Source: Stereum hirsutum FP-91666 SS1
Lineage: Eukaryota; Basidiomycota; Agaricomycetes; Russulales; Stereaceae
Assembly (NCBI RefSeq): GCF_000264905.1
Contig: NW_006763144.1
Coordinates: forward strand, 1 to 64,000
Direction of reading: 5' to 3'
DNA length: 64,000 nt
In this document: positions 1 to 10,717 of the stretch, piece by piece
Layout: each line of letters begins with the position of its first letter
How positions within the stretch are numbered: the stretch's first letter is position 1
The notes under the pieces: model-generated
What the model was told of the DNA's origin: nothing
Database searches by the model: none
Seen by the model: the letters and a program-made list of their open reading frames with translations, nothing else
Program-made: the position numbers and the translations under genes

Positions 1-894
1 TGAAGCCCGCCGTCTGACGCGATTCCTCAATTGGGCGTTAACCGGATAAGCCCCATTCGGCACTGTTGTCCAATCATATGATTGAGGATCATGCGCCACA
101 AGGCGTATGGCTCGATGGTGCCACGAACGCGCATCAAATACCCAAGAAAGTATACTCGCTTTCCCTCAGGTGCAATTGTGGACTCCACACTGTCTCGACT
201 TGAGAAATGATCAATGGCTTGGACCCAGAACATGGAACCAGGCAGTACGGAATCTTGAGACATACGTATGTCGCCGCCACCGCTAAGTCTGCTACTACTA
301 CTTGCCGTCTAATGTAAACGACATGCAGTTCACGCCAAGTTGGGCACGAGTTTGCCTACCGTTGACCTTGGCATTCCCACTCCCTCTGATGGCGTGGAGA
401 GTATTGCAGACACCTTGACCCAGCGAGGCTGTCCTGTCTTGATGCTTGAGGGAATCATGATTCGAGAATCATGGACCATGATTGGCCTAATTTAGATGGA
501 TGCGACAGAGGAAGGCCACTCAATACCCGCGAGAACGACTGCCAAGAACCGCCTTGTTCCGAGTGCTTTCAGCTTCCTTCCTTCCCCAGCAATTTCTGAC
601 CACCACAGGACCCCGTCGTGCACACTGCCAGTGGCGCTCCACAACCGTAACGAGTCAGTAATTTGTGTCGACGAAGACAAGTTTAGAACTCGTTTCCGTC
701 GGTAATTGGTTTTTATTTTTTGAAAATAAATGTTTTACTTTCTGTGCTTTCGTGAACTCCGATATGCGCGTACGGGAGTGCAAGTATGCTAAGCAATACA
801 TAGTTGGTTCGCAATAAATTTAAACGTCTGGCCCAAATAACTGAAGCTCGCTTCCGCGACCACCGGGATCACATCAAAATAGAGTTAGCCATTC
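1..894. other. No assignable gene
   Basis: No recognisable domain was found. A 78-codon minus-strand ORF at 27-263 begins with ATG and could be an exon of a gene that runs off the left edge, but it matches nothing I know. The remainder is AT-richer spacer and the 3' side of the MFS gene. Confidence 0.5.
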
Positions 895-2811
895 TCAGTA
901 CGCAGTACTCAAACTGCTGGCATCAAGCTCAGAGATACCCCATGATGTGACGAGAACGTTGATCATGGAGATGCATGAGAGGATACCAAATATCGCGCCG
1001 AGAGTGCTCTTCCATGCATCATATCCCACCGCTTGTACCGCCAGGGGAAGGGAAGACCAGTCTTGTCCCGGAGATTTCAGAGCCAGAAGATACTAAAAGA
1101 TGGGACGTATAAGCTTCGCGGATAAAATAAGCGAGCGGGTTAAGATTGCAAAATACCTGATGATCTTGTGGTGGCAAGGTTGTAGACAGCGTGTACGACA
1201 GAAGACCTTGCATAACAACTGCCGACAGCGACGCCCCCATGACGCCCCCCAGTGACTTGAACACTAGATGAGGCAGTGAGCATCTGTGATATTCGAAGTT
1301 TGAACGCGAAACAAACTCACGAGAGGCATGACTTGTGATATCTGCGATCTCCGTAGAATCACACCCCGCCAACAGCACGACTATCGAGACGGAGCTGATA
1401 AGCTGGAACCCGAACGTCGAGGGAAAGCTACAGAGTGCGTAAATAATTTTATGACCTCGACCCTCGCCGTATGAAACAGCCCCCATGAAAGCGAGCGGTC
1501 CTAAAATGACGAAGAACGCCCCGACGAGGAGCAGGGATTTGCACCTTCCAGTACGCTTGATACGGTGCCCTGCGACGACGGTGGCGAGCACTGCAGCGAG
1601 GGAGATGGGCATAATGTAGATCCCGGCGAGAGAGACCGACGTGCGACCGATGACGACTGCTACGATCGGTGAGAGGCTGAGGATAGAATGATGGACACTT
1701 GCGCAAAGAAGCTGCATAAAGCAGGCGGTCCCGACGTTCTTGCGGCGTAGAAGGCGGACAGAAACGATCGGGTTCGTCGAGAGATGTTCATTGAAAGAAA
1801 ATACGGCTGTTGACGCGATTGCGACGATGATCGAGATTATAACGACAGCCTTGTCGACGTAGGTGGCCTCGGATGCGCCGAAAGACGTGGCCAGAGTCGA
1901 GGAGATTAAAATGACAGGAGCAATTATTAGAGGAAGAAGGATGCATCCCATGATGTCGACTTGTTTTTTGGGAGGAGTCCGACTTATTGGGGTAGAAATA
2001 CCGCCGGACATCGTAGCATGGGATTCGAGACATAGGACAGAGACGAGGAAGGCCACCAATGCCAGGGGAACTTCAAGCATAAAAGCTACTCGCCAATGTA
2101 GCTTGTCGGAGACGATTCCACCGACAGGGCCGCCTAGTGCCATCGAGACCTTGGTGGAAGAAGTCAGGAAACGAGGGTATTGGAGGTCGAAATGCACGCT
2201 TACACCTGCAACCAGTTTGCCAACACTATGCCATAGCGCTCTCGACTTCAGGGGAACCGTTTCTAGGGTATATCACTTTAATTCTCTGCGCAAAAAGAAG
2301 AAATCAGGACAGACATTACCTGATAATACGACAGAACTCAGAATACCGATTCCACCAATTCCTAGACCCGCAAGCGCTCGGCCGCACAATACAACAAGGA
2401 GAGTGGGTGCAAATACACACGTCAAAGCTCCTCCAGCAAAAAAGAGCGACGCGATTCCACAAGCAAAGGCAGTACCACAAGCGTTAGATAGTTGTGCAAA
2501 CATAGGTGCCGCAATAGTGGAGAAGAGAAGAGTTATGGTAGGCAGAAAAAGTGAGCTCGAAGTGTCGCCGAAATATTCCGCTATCGTCGGAGCAGCAGCT
2601 GCTGTGATCGTCGCTGTGGAATTTACATCAGTTGGGTAGTAAAAGTAAACTCTAGCGAGCTGCGAGGCTTACGGTCAATTCCTGTAGAAAAAATAAGGTA
2701 GGTAACGGATAGAGCAATACGCTTAAATTTTCGACTGCTTTCTTCGGAGGAGCGGTGGCAAATGAGAGGAAGCTGTTCTGGATGACTATACATAGCGATT
2801 ATTGTGGCCAA
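895..2811 (-). CDS. Major facilitator superfamily multidrug-type transporter
   Basis: This is a plasma-membrane MFS permease of the drug:H+ antiporter (14-helix, DHA2-like) type, probably exporting small toxic compounds or metabolites. Exon 1 starts at 2811 and holds a polar N-terminus and helix 1; a 59-bp intron then joins it to the conserved segment PTITAAAAPTIAEYFG, the family's D-x-T-I...A-x-P-T-I motif. Helices follow, with the motif-A-like region GGPVGGIVSDKLHWR near 2060-2130, then a long continuous stretch of hydrophobic helices (about 1330-2060) and two further C-terminal exons ending at the TGA at 895. Introns were placed at about 2273-2330, 2110-2190, 1260-1320 and 1090-1160. The ATG six codons downstream is an alternative start. 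The substrate cannot be read from sequence. A 258-codon ORF on the other strand is its shadow. Confidence 0.85.
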
Positions 2812-4334
2812 GATATGCAGCTAAGGAGTTTGGCGACGAGGTATAATGCGTAAGGGCTTGGAAATCCGAAGCCGCTGCCACACATGTTTATATCTGAAGT
2901 AGAAGATGCTAGGAAGATCTGGCTGTACTAGGAAGATGTCTCGCGAGAGTGGAGGACAAGGAAGATCCCGTCAGAGCACTGTCACTGTCACAGTGGCCAG
3001 CTCTAATCGGCGGGCACGATCCAATGTCTCCGTTTGCAAGAACATTCCATAAATTCGTGATCTACCGTGCCTCGTCGCACTGTGGCGAAGACGAAACATT
3101 CCTTTATGGTAAGGACATTCCGCGAGATCCCGAAACATTGTAACTGTACGCTCCACTGCATTTTCTGATCTAAGTGCAACATAATGGTAGGAAGGTTTAC
3201 CCATGATACAGCAGTGTGATCATGTCGCGCTAGAGCACATGGCCACATTTCGGAGATCCAGAATTCAATGTGCTGGGCTTCATGTCTCAGCCCCAAGATA
3301 GAACCTAATAGAACCTACCGACGTGTATTTATCAGTGAGGGCACCCGAACTCCTTCTGACTGGACGTGTAGAGTACATGTGAGTCCTGGCCTTCGTGATC
3401 GTCTTTACTGACGGACTACCGGTTACAGCATAACAACGGCCTCATTCGTGTATCGTGTATAAATAGAATAAGCTCTCATAGCTCCTTTGGAACTTGGGGG
3501 CTATGCTCAGCGCTAAATATGGAGTGAATGCAAAATCCGCTTCCTGTGTGCGAGTGTAGATGAATTCTATCTAACGCTTCTCGGTCAAAAAACGGCAAAG
3601 AGCGTGTACATGAATAGCACGTAGAGCGATCTATCTTACCTGGTGACATTCTTCTCAGGCAGCGTATGTTAGATCCTATTTAGCTACTAGGATTCTGCGA
3701 GTGGGCGCCGATATTCATTAGCGATAGAGAGAAACAGTTGGTGGGTGAGTAGTATTCTCGGCGGAATATGACCTTAGGCCGGATTAGAAGCGATTATAAC
3801 GCCCGGGATACACATAGTTTCACTTAACACAGTGACACTGATCTAAAGGACATAATATACTGACTGACCAAGAACTTTGGGCCAAGTCGCAAGACACCAT
3901 TTCAGTTTTGAATCTCTGTCAAGGGGAGCAATCAACAGGAGTGCGGTTCGCCACAGTTAGGACCACATACGCGATCTAGTAGTCGTATCAGCAGGCCATG
4001 TATAATGTCACGATACTGCCTCCCTGTGAGATTACGATGTCGACCGCGGCATCAATCATATTTCTCATCGCCTAGATCCGACCGACTTCAAGTGCGGCGG
4101 TAGCGTGTTTGGGCTACATTTTTATACGTCGGAGTTCCCATGTTGCCGGTTTATATCTCGCACTCCGCTTAACGTTTTAGGAAGATGTGAATCTTAGGCT
4201 TCCGATGTAAAGTACTCCTCTACTTCCATCTACCCTTCTCCTTTCTCACGCCATCATCGGTGTGTTCATTTATATACACCACAAGGCTTTCTCTTCCTTA
4301 TTGCGAGTCACCCTATTCTGTTTGATCCTCAGCA
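2812..4334. other. Gene-free AT-rich intergenic region
   Basis: No coding exon, tRNA or clear repeat was seen. The sequence has many stops in all frames. The right end is the promoter of the MpaB-like gene. Confidence 0.5.
4271..4277 (+). promoter_or_regulatory. Candidate TATA box of the MpaB-like gene
   Basis: TATATAC lies about 60 bp upstream of the ATG at 4335, within a pyrimidine-rich stretch typical of fungal core promoters. It is a positional inference only. Confidence 0.4.
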
Positions 4335-6209
4335 ATGGCTCCGTTAAAATTCAGCATCTCCGTATTATTCATAATCTCTTACCTGGTCCTAGTCCGCTGT
4401 CTTCGATGGCGCCGCTATGACAAACTCCATATGAAGTACATGAAGCGAGACATCAATAGCCTTACGATGCGAGAGGCACAGGAAATTCTCCAGCTGTCGC
4501 TCTTGTGGGACATGCCAGACCTCGTGATCTACGCCTACTCATTCGCCCTCTTCAAGACGTATGGGATCGTACGTTTGCGTTTATGAGTTGGTATTTTTTA
4601 ATCAACCTGATAATATTCCCAGCCGACTATATCTGAGTTATTGACCAACACGAATGAATTATCATGCGAGAGCAGTGTATCAAAACGGTACTCAGATGCG
4701 AGTGTTTTTCTTTTGTACTTCGGTTTCTGCGGGAATTTTTTTCTGAGGATAACTTTGCACTATGTACAGACCTCAATACTCGTCGGTGAGCTTTTACACA
4801 AATATCTCAATCGGCGTGCTGTATACTGATACATATTCGCCTGGAAATTACTTTGTTCGATCTCAAACCTGAAGCAACTTGGTTGAATTGCTGCATCACT
4901 GCTATGGTCGGCCAGCCCGGCGACTCACGAACTGAAACTACCATTGGAGCCGACGATCCCAGAGGTGCAATTGCGCTAGCTCGAGTAAACTGGCTTCATA
5001 GCAAATATAAAATAGTAAGGGTCACCGCTTACAGAACAGGAGCGGATCCATCGATCTTACCTGCGTTGAATACAGAGCAATGATGACTACCTATACACCC
5101 TGGCCCTATTCATTCTCGAACCAATTGTACGTACTCCCTGCGTTCGTAATGTGTTTCCCAGACTAAATCTCGCAAATGGACCGACTACACGTACTTCTTC
5201 AGACTTGGTGCTCGAAATGGGGATGGAGGCCTCTTTCTGACCTTGAGGCCCACGCTATGTTCGTCTATTGGCGCAATATAGGAGAGAATATGCATATCAA
5301 GGACATTCCGGAAACTCTTGATGAGCTTCGTGAATGGAGTCTAGTATGTTTCACCATGTGATGTCCCGAAGTACCTAGATAACTCACCCGTTCTTTTATC
5401 GTACTAAATAAAGAGCTATGAGACGACTGCGATGATTCCTAGACAATCCAATCATGACCTCGCCGAAGCCACTACTAACGAGCTTCTTGGTACAGTTCCG
5501 AACGGTCTTGGTTTGCGCACAATACTGCGGCATGTGGTCTGGGCATTATTAGACGAGAGAGTTCGGATAGCAATGATGTTGGTCACTTTTTTGCCGCTTA
5601 TATTGAGGTGTCGACCACCGATATCCACAACTGATATCTGCACATTCTATCCACAGGTTTCCTCCACAACATCAAATACTTCATGGCACCATATCGATAT
5701 GCCGCATGGCATTTATTCTCTTCGAGAGATACTGCTGTCTACCGAGATTTGGTCCACGCCTCTTCGTTAATGCACCACACAACATGAATATGACGCCAGA
5801 CGATGGGTCCTCACTCCCACGCATGCACCCTGCCTGGTGAGCATTACAGTGCAGTATCAGTTCATGGATACATGTTCACCGCTTATACAGGTTCGCAGCT
5901 CGACCATGGTATCGGCGAGAGTCGAACGGGCTGCGGTGGATGGTAGAAAGGGTGGCTTTGGCGCTAGGGATGATAACGGTATATAAGATTCCGAGCAAGG
6001 AGTTGAAGAGTCAAGGATATAGACTTGAAGAGATGGTGGGTCAACATCCTTTATGTATGATAGAGATTCACTATGCTGATACACTATATATTTTAGGGCC
6101 CTGTTCGATTTGAGAAATGTCAGTTTTATCATCTTGGCTCTGCTCGGACTGGTGGCCTACTCATAACTCTTGATTTATAGCGGGGCATAAAGAAGTGTTT
6201 CCAGCATGA
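4335..6209 (+). CDS. MpaB-like ER-bound oxygenase (DUF2236 family)
   Basis: Homologues include MpaB/MpaB' of mycophenolic acid biosynthesis, an ER-anchored oxygenase that cleaves a prenyl side chain, and latex-clearing oxygenases. The N-terminus (4335 on) is a single membrane anchor followed by KYMKRDINSLTMREAQEI and the LFKTYGI block. The family core ARVNWLHSKYKI is at about 4977-5012, SNDDYLYTLALFILEPI at about 5080-5130 and DIPETLDELREW near 5300-5340. The late exons encode GFPPQHQILHGT, a hydrophobic segment, LPRMHPAW, PWYRRESNGLRWM and GYRLEEMGPVRFEN, ending GHKEVFPA-stop at 6209. There are about ten exons, including a 16-nt microexon at 4770-4785 whose upstream intron seems to use a GC donor. 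The reading frame is intact when spliced. The C-terminus is shorter than I expect for the family. The substrate is unknown. Confidence 0.85.
4770..4785 (+). other. 16-nt microexon of the MpaB-like gene
   Basis: It is flanked by a TACAG acceptor and a GTGAGC donor. It supplies T-S-I-L-V plus the first base of the next Ala codon, joining RYSD to ATWLNC as the family alignment requires. The preceding intron must start at GCGAGT (a GC-AG intron) to keep frame. Confidence 0.65.
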
Positions 6210-6307
6210 ACACGACACTGCAACACTTTATCGTAGTGTAGGCGCAACATTGGATTGGTGGACACGTTCATTTGTTACAGGGAAACCCGCTGTATCGAGC
6301 CAGCGCA

Positions 6308-6422
6308 ATTTAACTTGTGGCGCGAACTTGTAACTTGACTTGCCTGCCAAATCGGGCATGACTTAATGGAACAAACTTGTGGCACTTGCGTACCTCTCAC
6401 TTGTGGCGCACTTGTGCTCCTA
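6308..6422 (+). repeat. ACTTG cluster, left end
   Basis: Eight copies of ACTTG on the plus strand within about 115 bp, several as AACTTGTGGCGC or CACTTGTGGCGC variants. It begins about 100 bp after the stop of the MpaB-like gene. Confidence 0.7.
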
Positions 6423-7001
6423 TAATCCTCGATAACCATGTAGCTCACCAGCGATGACACCCATAAGTATCACACCTGGTGTGCCCTACATGGTTATTCT
6501 CCCTCTTCCCGTGTTGACGCGTATCTCAACTACGAATCTTTGTTACTCCTGCTCCGACTCGCTCGTCGATCACTTAGTCTCGGTTATAGCGGGCTTAAAC
6601 CTCCACTGCGTACACTCTTGCGTAATGATTTCTCGAGCTAGCGCTGTAGCTGGAACCTACCCTCGGAGATTTGATTTGTCTAGACGGGCTATAGATGTCC
6701 AGCATGGCGATACGGGCCATTGCAAAGATGGAATCCTTGGGACCAACTTGGGACTTCCATCGATGATATAACCCTCCCGTTGAGGTCAAACAGAGCGGTA
6801 AACTTCACGCGTACGGGTTATATCTGAGTGGAGTCCCGAAGTCATTATGACCTCTTTCGACCATGGCGAAACACTAGCCTTTTGTTATCTCGATCTCTTA
6901 ACGTTCTCTTCACTCTAGTTTTCCCGGTCAGCATGTGTCTGAAATACCTTTTCCGCTGCTACATTCAGCACACTGATCAACTTATGACATGGTGTATGAT
7001 T

Positions 7002-7105
7002 CACTTGCGTGTGCTTGTGTCAAACTTGTATGACTGCAGTAATGCAAACTTGAGCAAACTTGTAGGGCCAAGTTTCTCAAGCGAGCTTGTAAAGCACGCA
7101 TGCTG
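7002..7105 (+). repeat. ACTTG cluster, internal
   Basis: Five ACTTG and two further GCTTG or AAGTT copies within about 105 bp, in the same orientation as the left-end cluster. Its internal position could mark a nested or rearranged end. Confidence 0.6.
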
Positions 7106-7562
7106 ACTTGAAAGTTAACTAAGGTAGCCTAGTCTGTCGAAGTAAATGTGATCATCCAGTATATATCTAGTCGCTATGAAAGTCTCGCTGTACTTGGATA
7201 CTGGGGACGCCCAAGTCATCGCTATTGGCATGCTAAAAGTGATGCTTTAGTGGGCACCAGTAGTGGAAAGCTCAGCATCGGTCAAGGTACTTAGTAGGAG
7301 GCAGGCAATACATTGATGAGCTAGCGCTTCTGATAAATACGATGGTCTTTGACTACTGTGTCCGCGGAGGCATCATCTACAGTATCCGAGTCCTTACTTG
7401 TGATGCTTGTGGTACAGAGGCAAACGGCCAGCTACCCGTTGGCGATTGTGCACGCGAACTAGTCAAACGCGTGATTACATGTAGGTATGTCCGACAAGGC
7501 ATGGTAAGTGTTATACCAGTGGTAGAAGGACATATTGATGCCTCATGATCTCAGAGGTTTCA

Positions 7563-7716
7563 CAAGTGTGCCAAGCTATACAAGTTCGTAAACGCAAGTT
7601 TGACAGCCAAGTGAGCTTGCAAACTTGCAAGTTAACTGGGACAAATTAACTTGTACACCGACAAGTTTGCGCAAGTTAACTTTTGGGCGTCGCAAGTTCG
7701 TATTACAAGTTAAAAT
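7563..7716 (-). repeat. CAAGT cluster, right end (inverted)
   Basis: About nine CAAGT copies (minus-strand ACTTG), mostly CAAGTT, within 155 bp, plus two in the opposite sense. The net orientation is inverted relative to the cluster at 6308-6422. Confidence 0.7.
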
Positions 7717-7735
7717 GTGAACCCTCCGCTGTATC

Positions 7736-9056
7736 TCTTTGGACTCAGAAGGGCTAGAGTAAACTGAAGGCCTAGCCCACGGTCCCGAGATGGGACATCC
7801 GTATAGCTCTTCCGCGATGTGCATCAGCGGCGCCGTCTGTATTATTTGGTGTGGCACTGTAGATCAGGTAAACAATGGAGTACTAGGCTCGTTGTGATGC
7901 ATGAGGTTTGTCTGTAGCGTTCTCCCATGAGGCATCTCTTTGTTATCCGCCTAAAAAAACTTGCAGGGTTTTTTTGAGCCCTCTATAGGGTCATTTGCAG
8001 CCGTTGTGTGAAGTTGCTCCGTGAAGTTTACGGTCGTGCTAAATGTTAGACGTGCATGCAAATGGAATTTCAGCGGAGTTCTTACTCCGCATGACCTGGT
8101 TCGCGTGGGATCTGCGATAACTTGGCGATGGCCCTCCTGTGTGAGATATTAATTCGCTCCTACTACAGGGTATGAAAGTGGTTATGCATACTTCTATATC
8201 GAGTTCGTGGAATATTTTGTTAAATATAACTGCTCGGTGATAGAGTATATATACCAATGAATCATTGGTTTCAGGTCAAAATTGGTCTCAGCTGCAATGT
8301 CCTCCGGCGCCGTGCAGAGTCACGTTCATAGCTCGTTTGGTCACATTCAGATATTTCTGGGACTATGATGGGCTTTCGGATTCCACCCCGAATGACAGTA
8401 GTACTATTCAAAGATGGAAGAGAACCCAATACACGCTCGATTCTTCTGTACTCCGTGTGATATCCTTAGTCCGTTTTGGTGATCGTGGCGGTATTGTGAA
8501 TCGCTCCCAGCCCAACGATCATCAGAGTTCTGATAGGAATGTGCACAGATGTAGAGAATTCATCAAACGATGATAGTTCGAGCGTTCTGATTCTCTAGCG
8601 TAGGAGAGGGCTACTGCCTACATATAACAATTCTCCCGCTTCCGAATATGTATGCTGGCTCAACACGGTTTCTATTTTTACACAGAGCACTCTACGTCGC
8701 GAGTTTTGCGCGAGTTCCTCGAAAAATGACTCAGCCATTGAGTCCCTGTCATGTTCGGAAGTCATATCTAATACGACAACTAGCTAGTCGGAGAGTCCAC
8801 AGCGTAACTCCATCCAGATGCCGAGCGTAGAGCCGATAGCGAGATCAGCTTAAATGGGAGTAGAATACAGCATTTACCTCGGCAGCTAAAGCTTCGCGGA
8901 CAAGTTATTTTGAGATGCCGTACGCGTCCAATTCTATCACCTTCTGTAGCTTGATATCCGTTGCATACAAGAGCTTTCAGGCCATGCGGTGGCAGCGGCA
9001 GCTCACTCGTCCTCTCCCTCTCCTTGACAAAAAAAACTTAAATTGTATCTCCGACC
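7736..9056. other. Gene-free spacer upstream of the alcohol dehydrogenase
   Basis: No supported coding exon. The 102-codon ORF at 8265-8573 has no recognisable features. The right end contains the alcohol dehydrogenase promoter and a run of A residues at about 9029-9036. Confidence 0.5.
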
Positions 9057-10426
9057 ATGTATCCCGAGACGTTCGAAGGATTCTGCGTTCAATCGCATAA
9101 GAATTGGTCCGACTTCAAGTCCCTTGAGGTATGTAAAATATCCCTTCGTCTCCTTCAGGTGTTAAGATGCAGCATACTGAATATTAAAAACGGTACAGTT
9201 CACACCGAAGCCGTTCGAAGAACATGATGTCGATGTCAGCGTCGAGTGCTGTAGTATATGCGGCAGTACGTGACCCGCCTTTTGATGTGCGGTTTTCTTC
9301 CGAAGTATTTCCTGAGCGTTTTCATTTATTCCGCTATAGGCGACATCCATACTCTTACAGGTGGCTGGGGCCCAAAAGGCTTTCCCCTTTGTGTCGGGCA
9401 CGAGATCGTTGGCGAAGTGATCACAGTGGGGGCACTAGTTACGCTGTGCAAGGTCGGGGACAGGGTTGGTGTCGGTGCTCAAGTCCTCTCCTGCTTTGAT
9501 TGCAAGGCATGCAAGACCGGGAATGAGAACTATTGCGCAAAACGCATCGGTACCATAACATTTCTCTCTATGAATTTTGTGATTATTTCTAATGCACCTC
9601 GTCCGTATGTCTAGGAACTTACGGAGTCAAGTACAGTGACGGCGTCATGTCTCAGGGCGGGTTCGCGAGCCACATTCGTGTACATGAGCACTACACCGTC
9701 CCCATCCCCGATGGCCTTCCCTCGTCTGCGGTCGCGCCCCTGATGTGTGCAGGTGTCAGTGTCTTTGGGCCTTTACGCCGGGCCAACATTGGCCCAGGAT
9801 CGAAGGTCGCGGTGCTTGGCATGTGTGTATTATCTTGTTCTATCAAGTATCTCGGTTGCTGATAATTTAGTACTAGTGGCGGGCTTGGACATCTTGCACT
9901 CCAATTTGCACGCGCGCTCGGTGCTGAAGTATTCGCCCTATCACACTCTTCTAATAAGGAGCAGGACGCAATAGCATGCGGTGCACACCATTTCATCTTA
10001 ACCTCGACGGAGAACTGGCACAAGCCTTTGCAGTACGAGTTCGATTTCATCATGAACACTGTCGATGTCGCACATACCTTCAACCTGCTAGAGTACTTCT
10101 CTACTCTTCGTATTCACGGCACATTCCACTTCGTCGGAATTCCAGATGCGCCGTTTCCGGATCTCAAGGCTTTCAATCTCCTTTTCCTTCGGACAGGTGC
10201 AAATATCGCTGGCAGCCATATTGGCAGCAGATCGGAGATGGTCAGCATGCTGGAAGTGGCGAAAGAGCATGGCATCCGAGCTTGGGTTGAAGAGATTCAA
10301 TTGGGAGAGCAGGGGTGTAAAAAGGCAGTGGAAAGGCTCAGCATCAACGACGCACGCTTTCGATTCACGCTCGTTGGGTACGATAGAGCGTTTCCAAAGA
10401 GGGTTTCAAAGGCTTCCATCGAGTAA
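9057..10426 (+). CDS. Zinc-dependent NADP(H) alcohol dehydrogenase, cinnamyl-alcohol-dehydrogenase type
   Basis: A cytosolic medium-chain dehydrogenase that interconverts aldehydes and primary alcohols. Five exons give an in-frame 368-residue protein: 9057-9128, 9199-9265, 9340-9549, 9615-9822 and 9877-10426. The catalytic-zinc Cys is in CCSICGSDIHT, split by intron 2. GHEIVGEV carries the His-Glu pair, and the structural-zinc cysteines are in CFDCKACKTGNENYC. The Rossmann glycine motif is GIGGLGHLALQ, and its first Ile codon is split by intron 4. Length and motif order match the Adh6/CAD group. In basidiomycetes such enzymes reduce aromatic aldehydes from lignin or aryl-alcohol metabolism; that role here is an inference. 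The start is the first ATG in frame with the conserved FEGFCVQSHKNW segment. Confidence 0.92.
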
Positions 10427-10717
10427 GGGGACACCGCTATTACTTACTATGATAACGAACAGTAGTATGTTTTTGTTGGTATTCACATCGTCCGTGCCTC
10501 TACTGTAGCTTCCCAGTGTACGTTACATGGGCTGCGTCTGGCTTTCTGGTTTTGTAGTTTGACTTTCCTGGGATACGACGTTACATTGGACAAGATATAT
10601 ATTGGTCCGTGGTCTTGGATGTGGCGAAGCCAGACATGTGGCCCAACGTGAAACCTTGAGCTACAGTGGAAGGTTTCGGTATCGAGGCCATCATACCCAT
10701 TTGATCCCACCAAACCT
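10427..10717. other. Convergent 3' spacer between ADH and nuclease
   Basis: About 290 bp between two stop codons on opposite strands. No gene. Both transcripts must terminate here. Confidence 0.6.

Larger units (their letters stand above)
6297..7725. mobile_element. Candidate non-autonomous DNA transposon (Mutator-like?) with ACTTG subterminal repeats
   Basis: The 10-mer CCGCTGTATC occurs exactly at 6287-6296 and 7726-7735 and looks like a target-site duplication. Just inside, both ends read, in inverted orientation, TTTAACTTGT followed a few bases later by CGAACTTG (left about 6309-6333; right as reverse complement about 7690-7716). The outer 33 bp agree at about 23 positions by eye. Multiple ACTTG copies point inward from both ends, resembling subterminal transposase-binding arrays. 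The 1.43-kb interior has no ORF with a recognisable transposase. A 9-11 bp duplication is typical of Mutator-like elements; that class is an inference. Confidence 0.55.

Noticed and set aside
1863..2639. 258-codon plus-strand ORF
   Set aside because: It lies antisense to the MFS gene, whose spliced frame has clear transporter motifs; the plus-strand peptide has no domain.
7952..7978. A-run and T-run around CTTGCAGGG, resembling a hairpin terminator
   Set aside because: The arms pair only through A/T runs and this is eukaryotic DNA, where intrinsic terminators are not expected.
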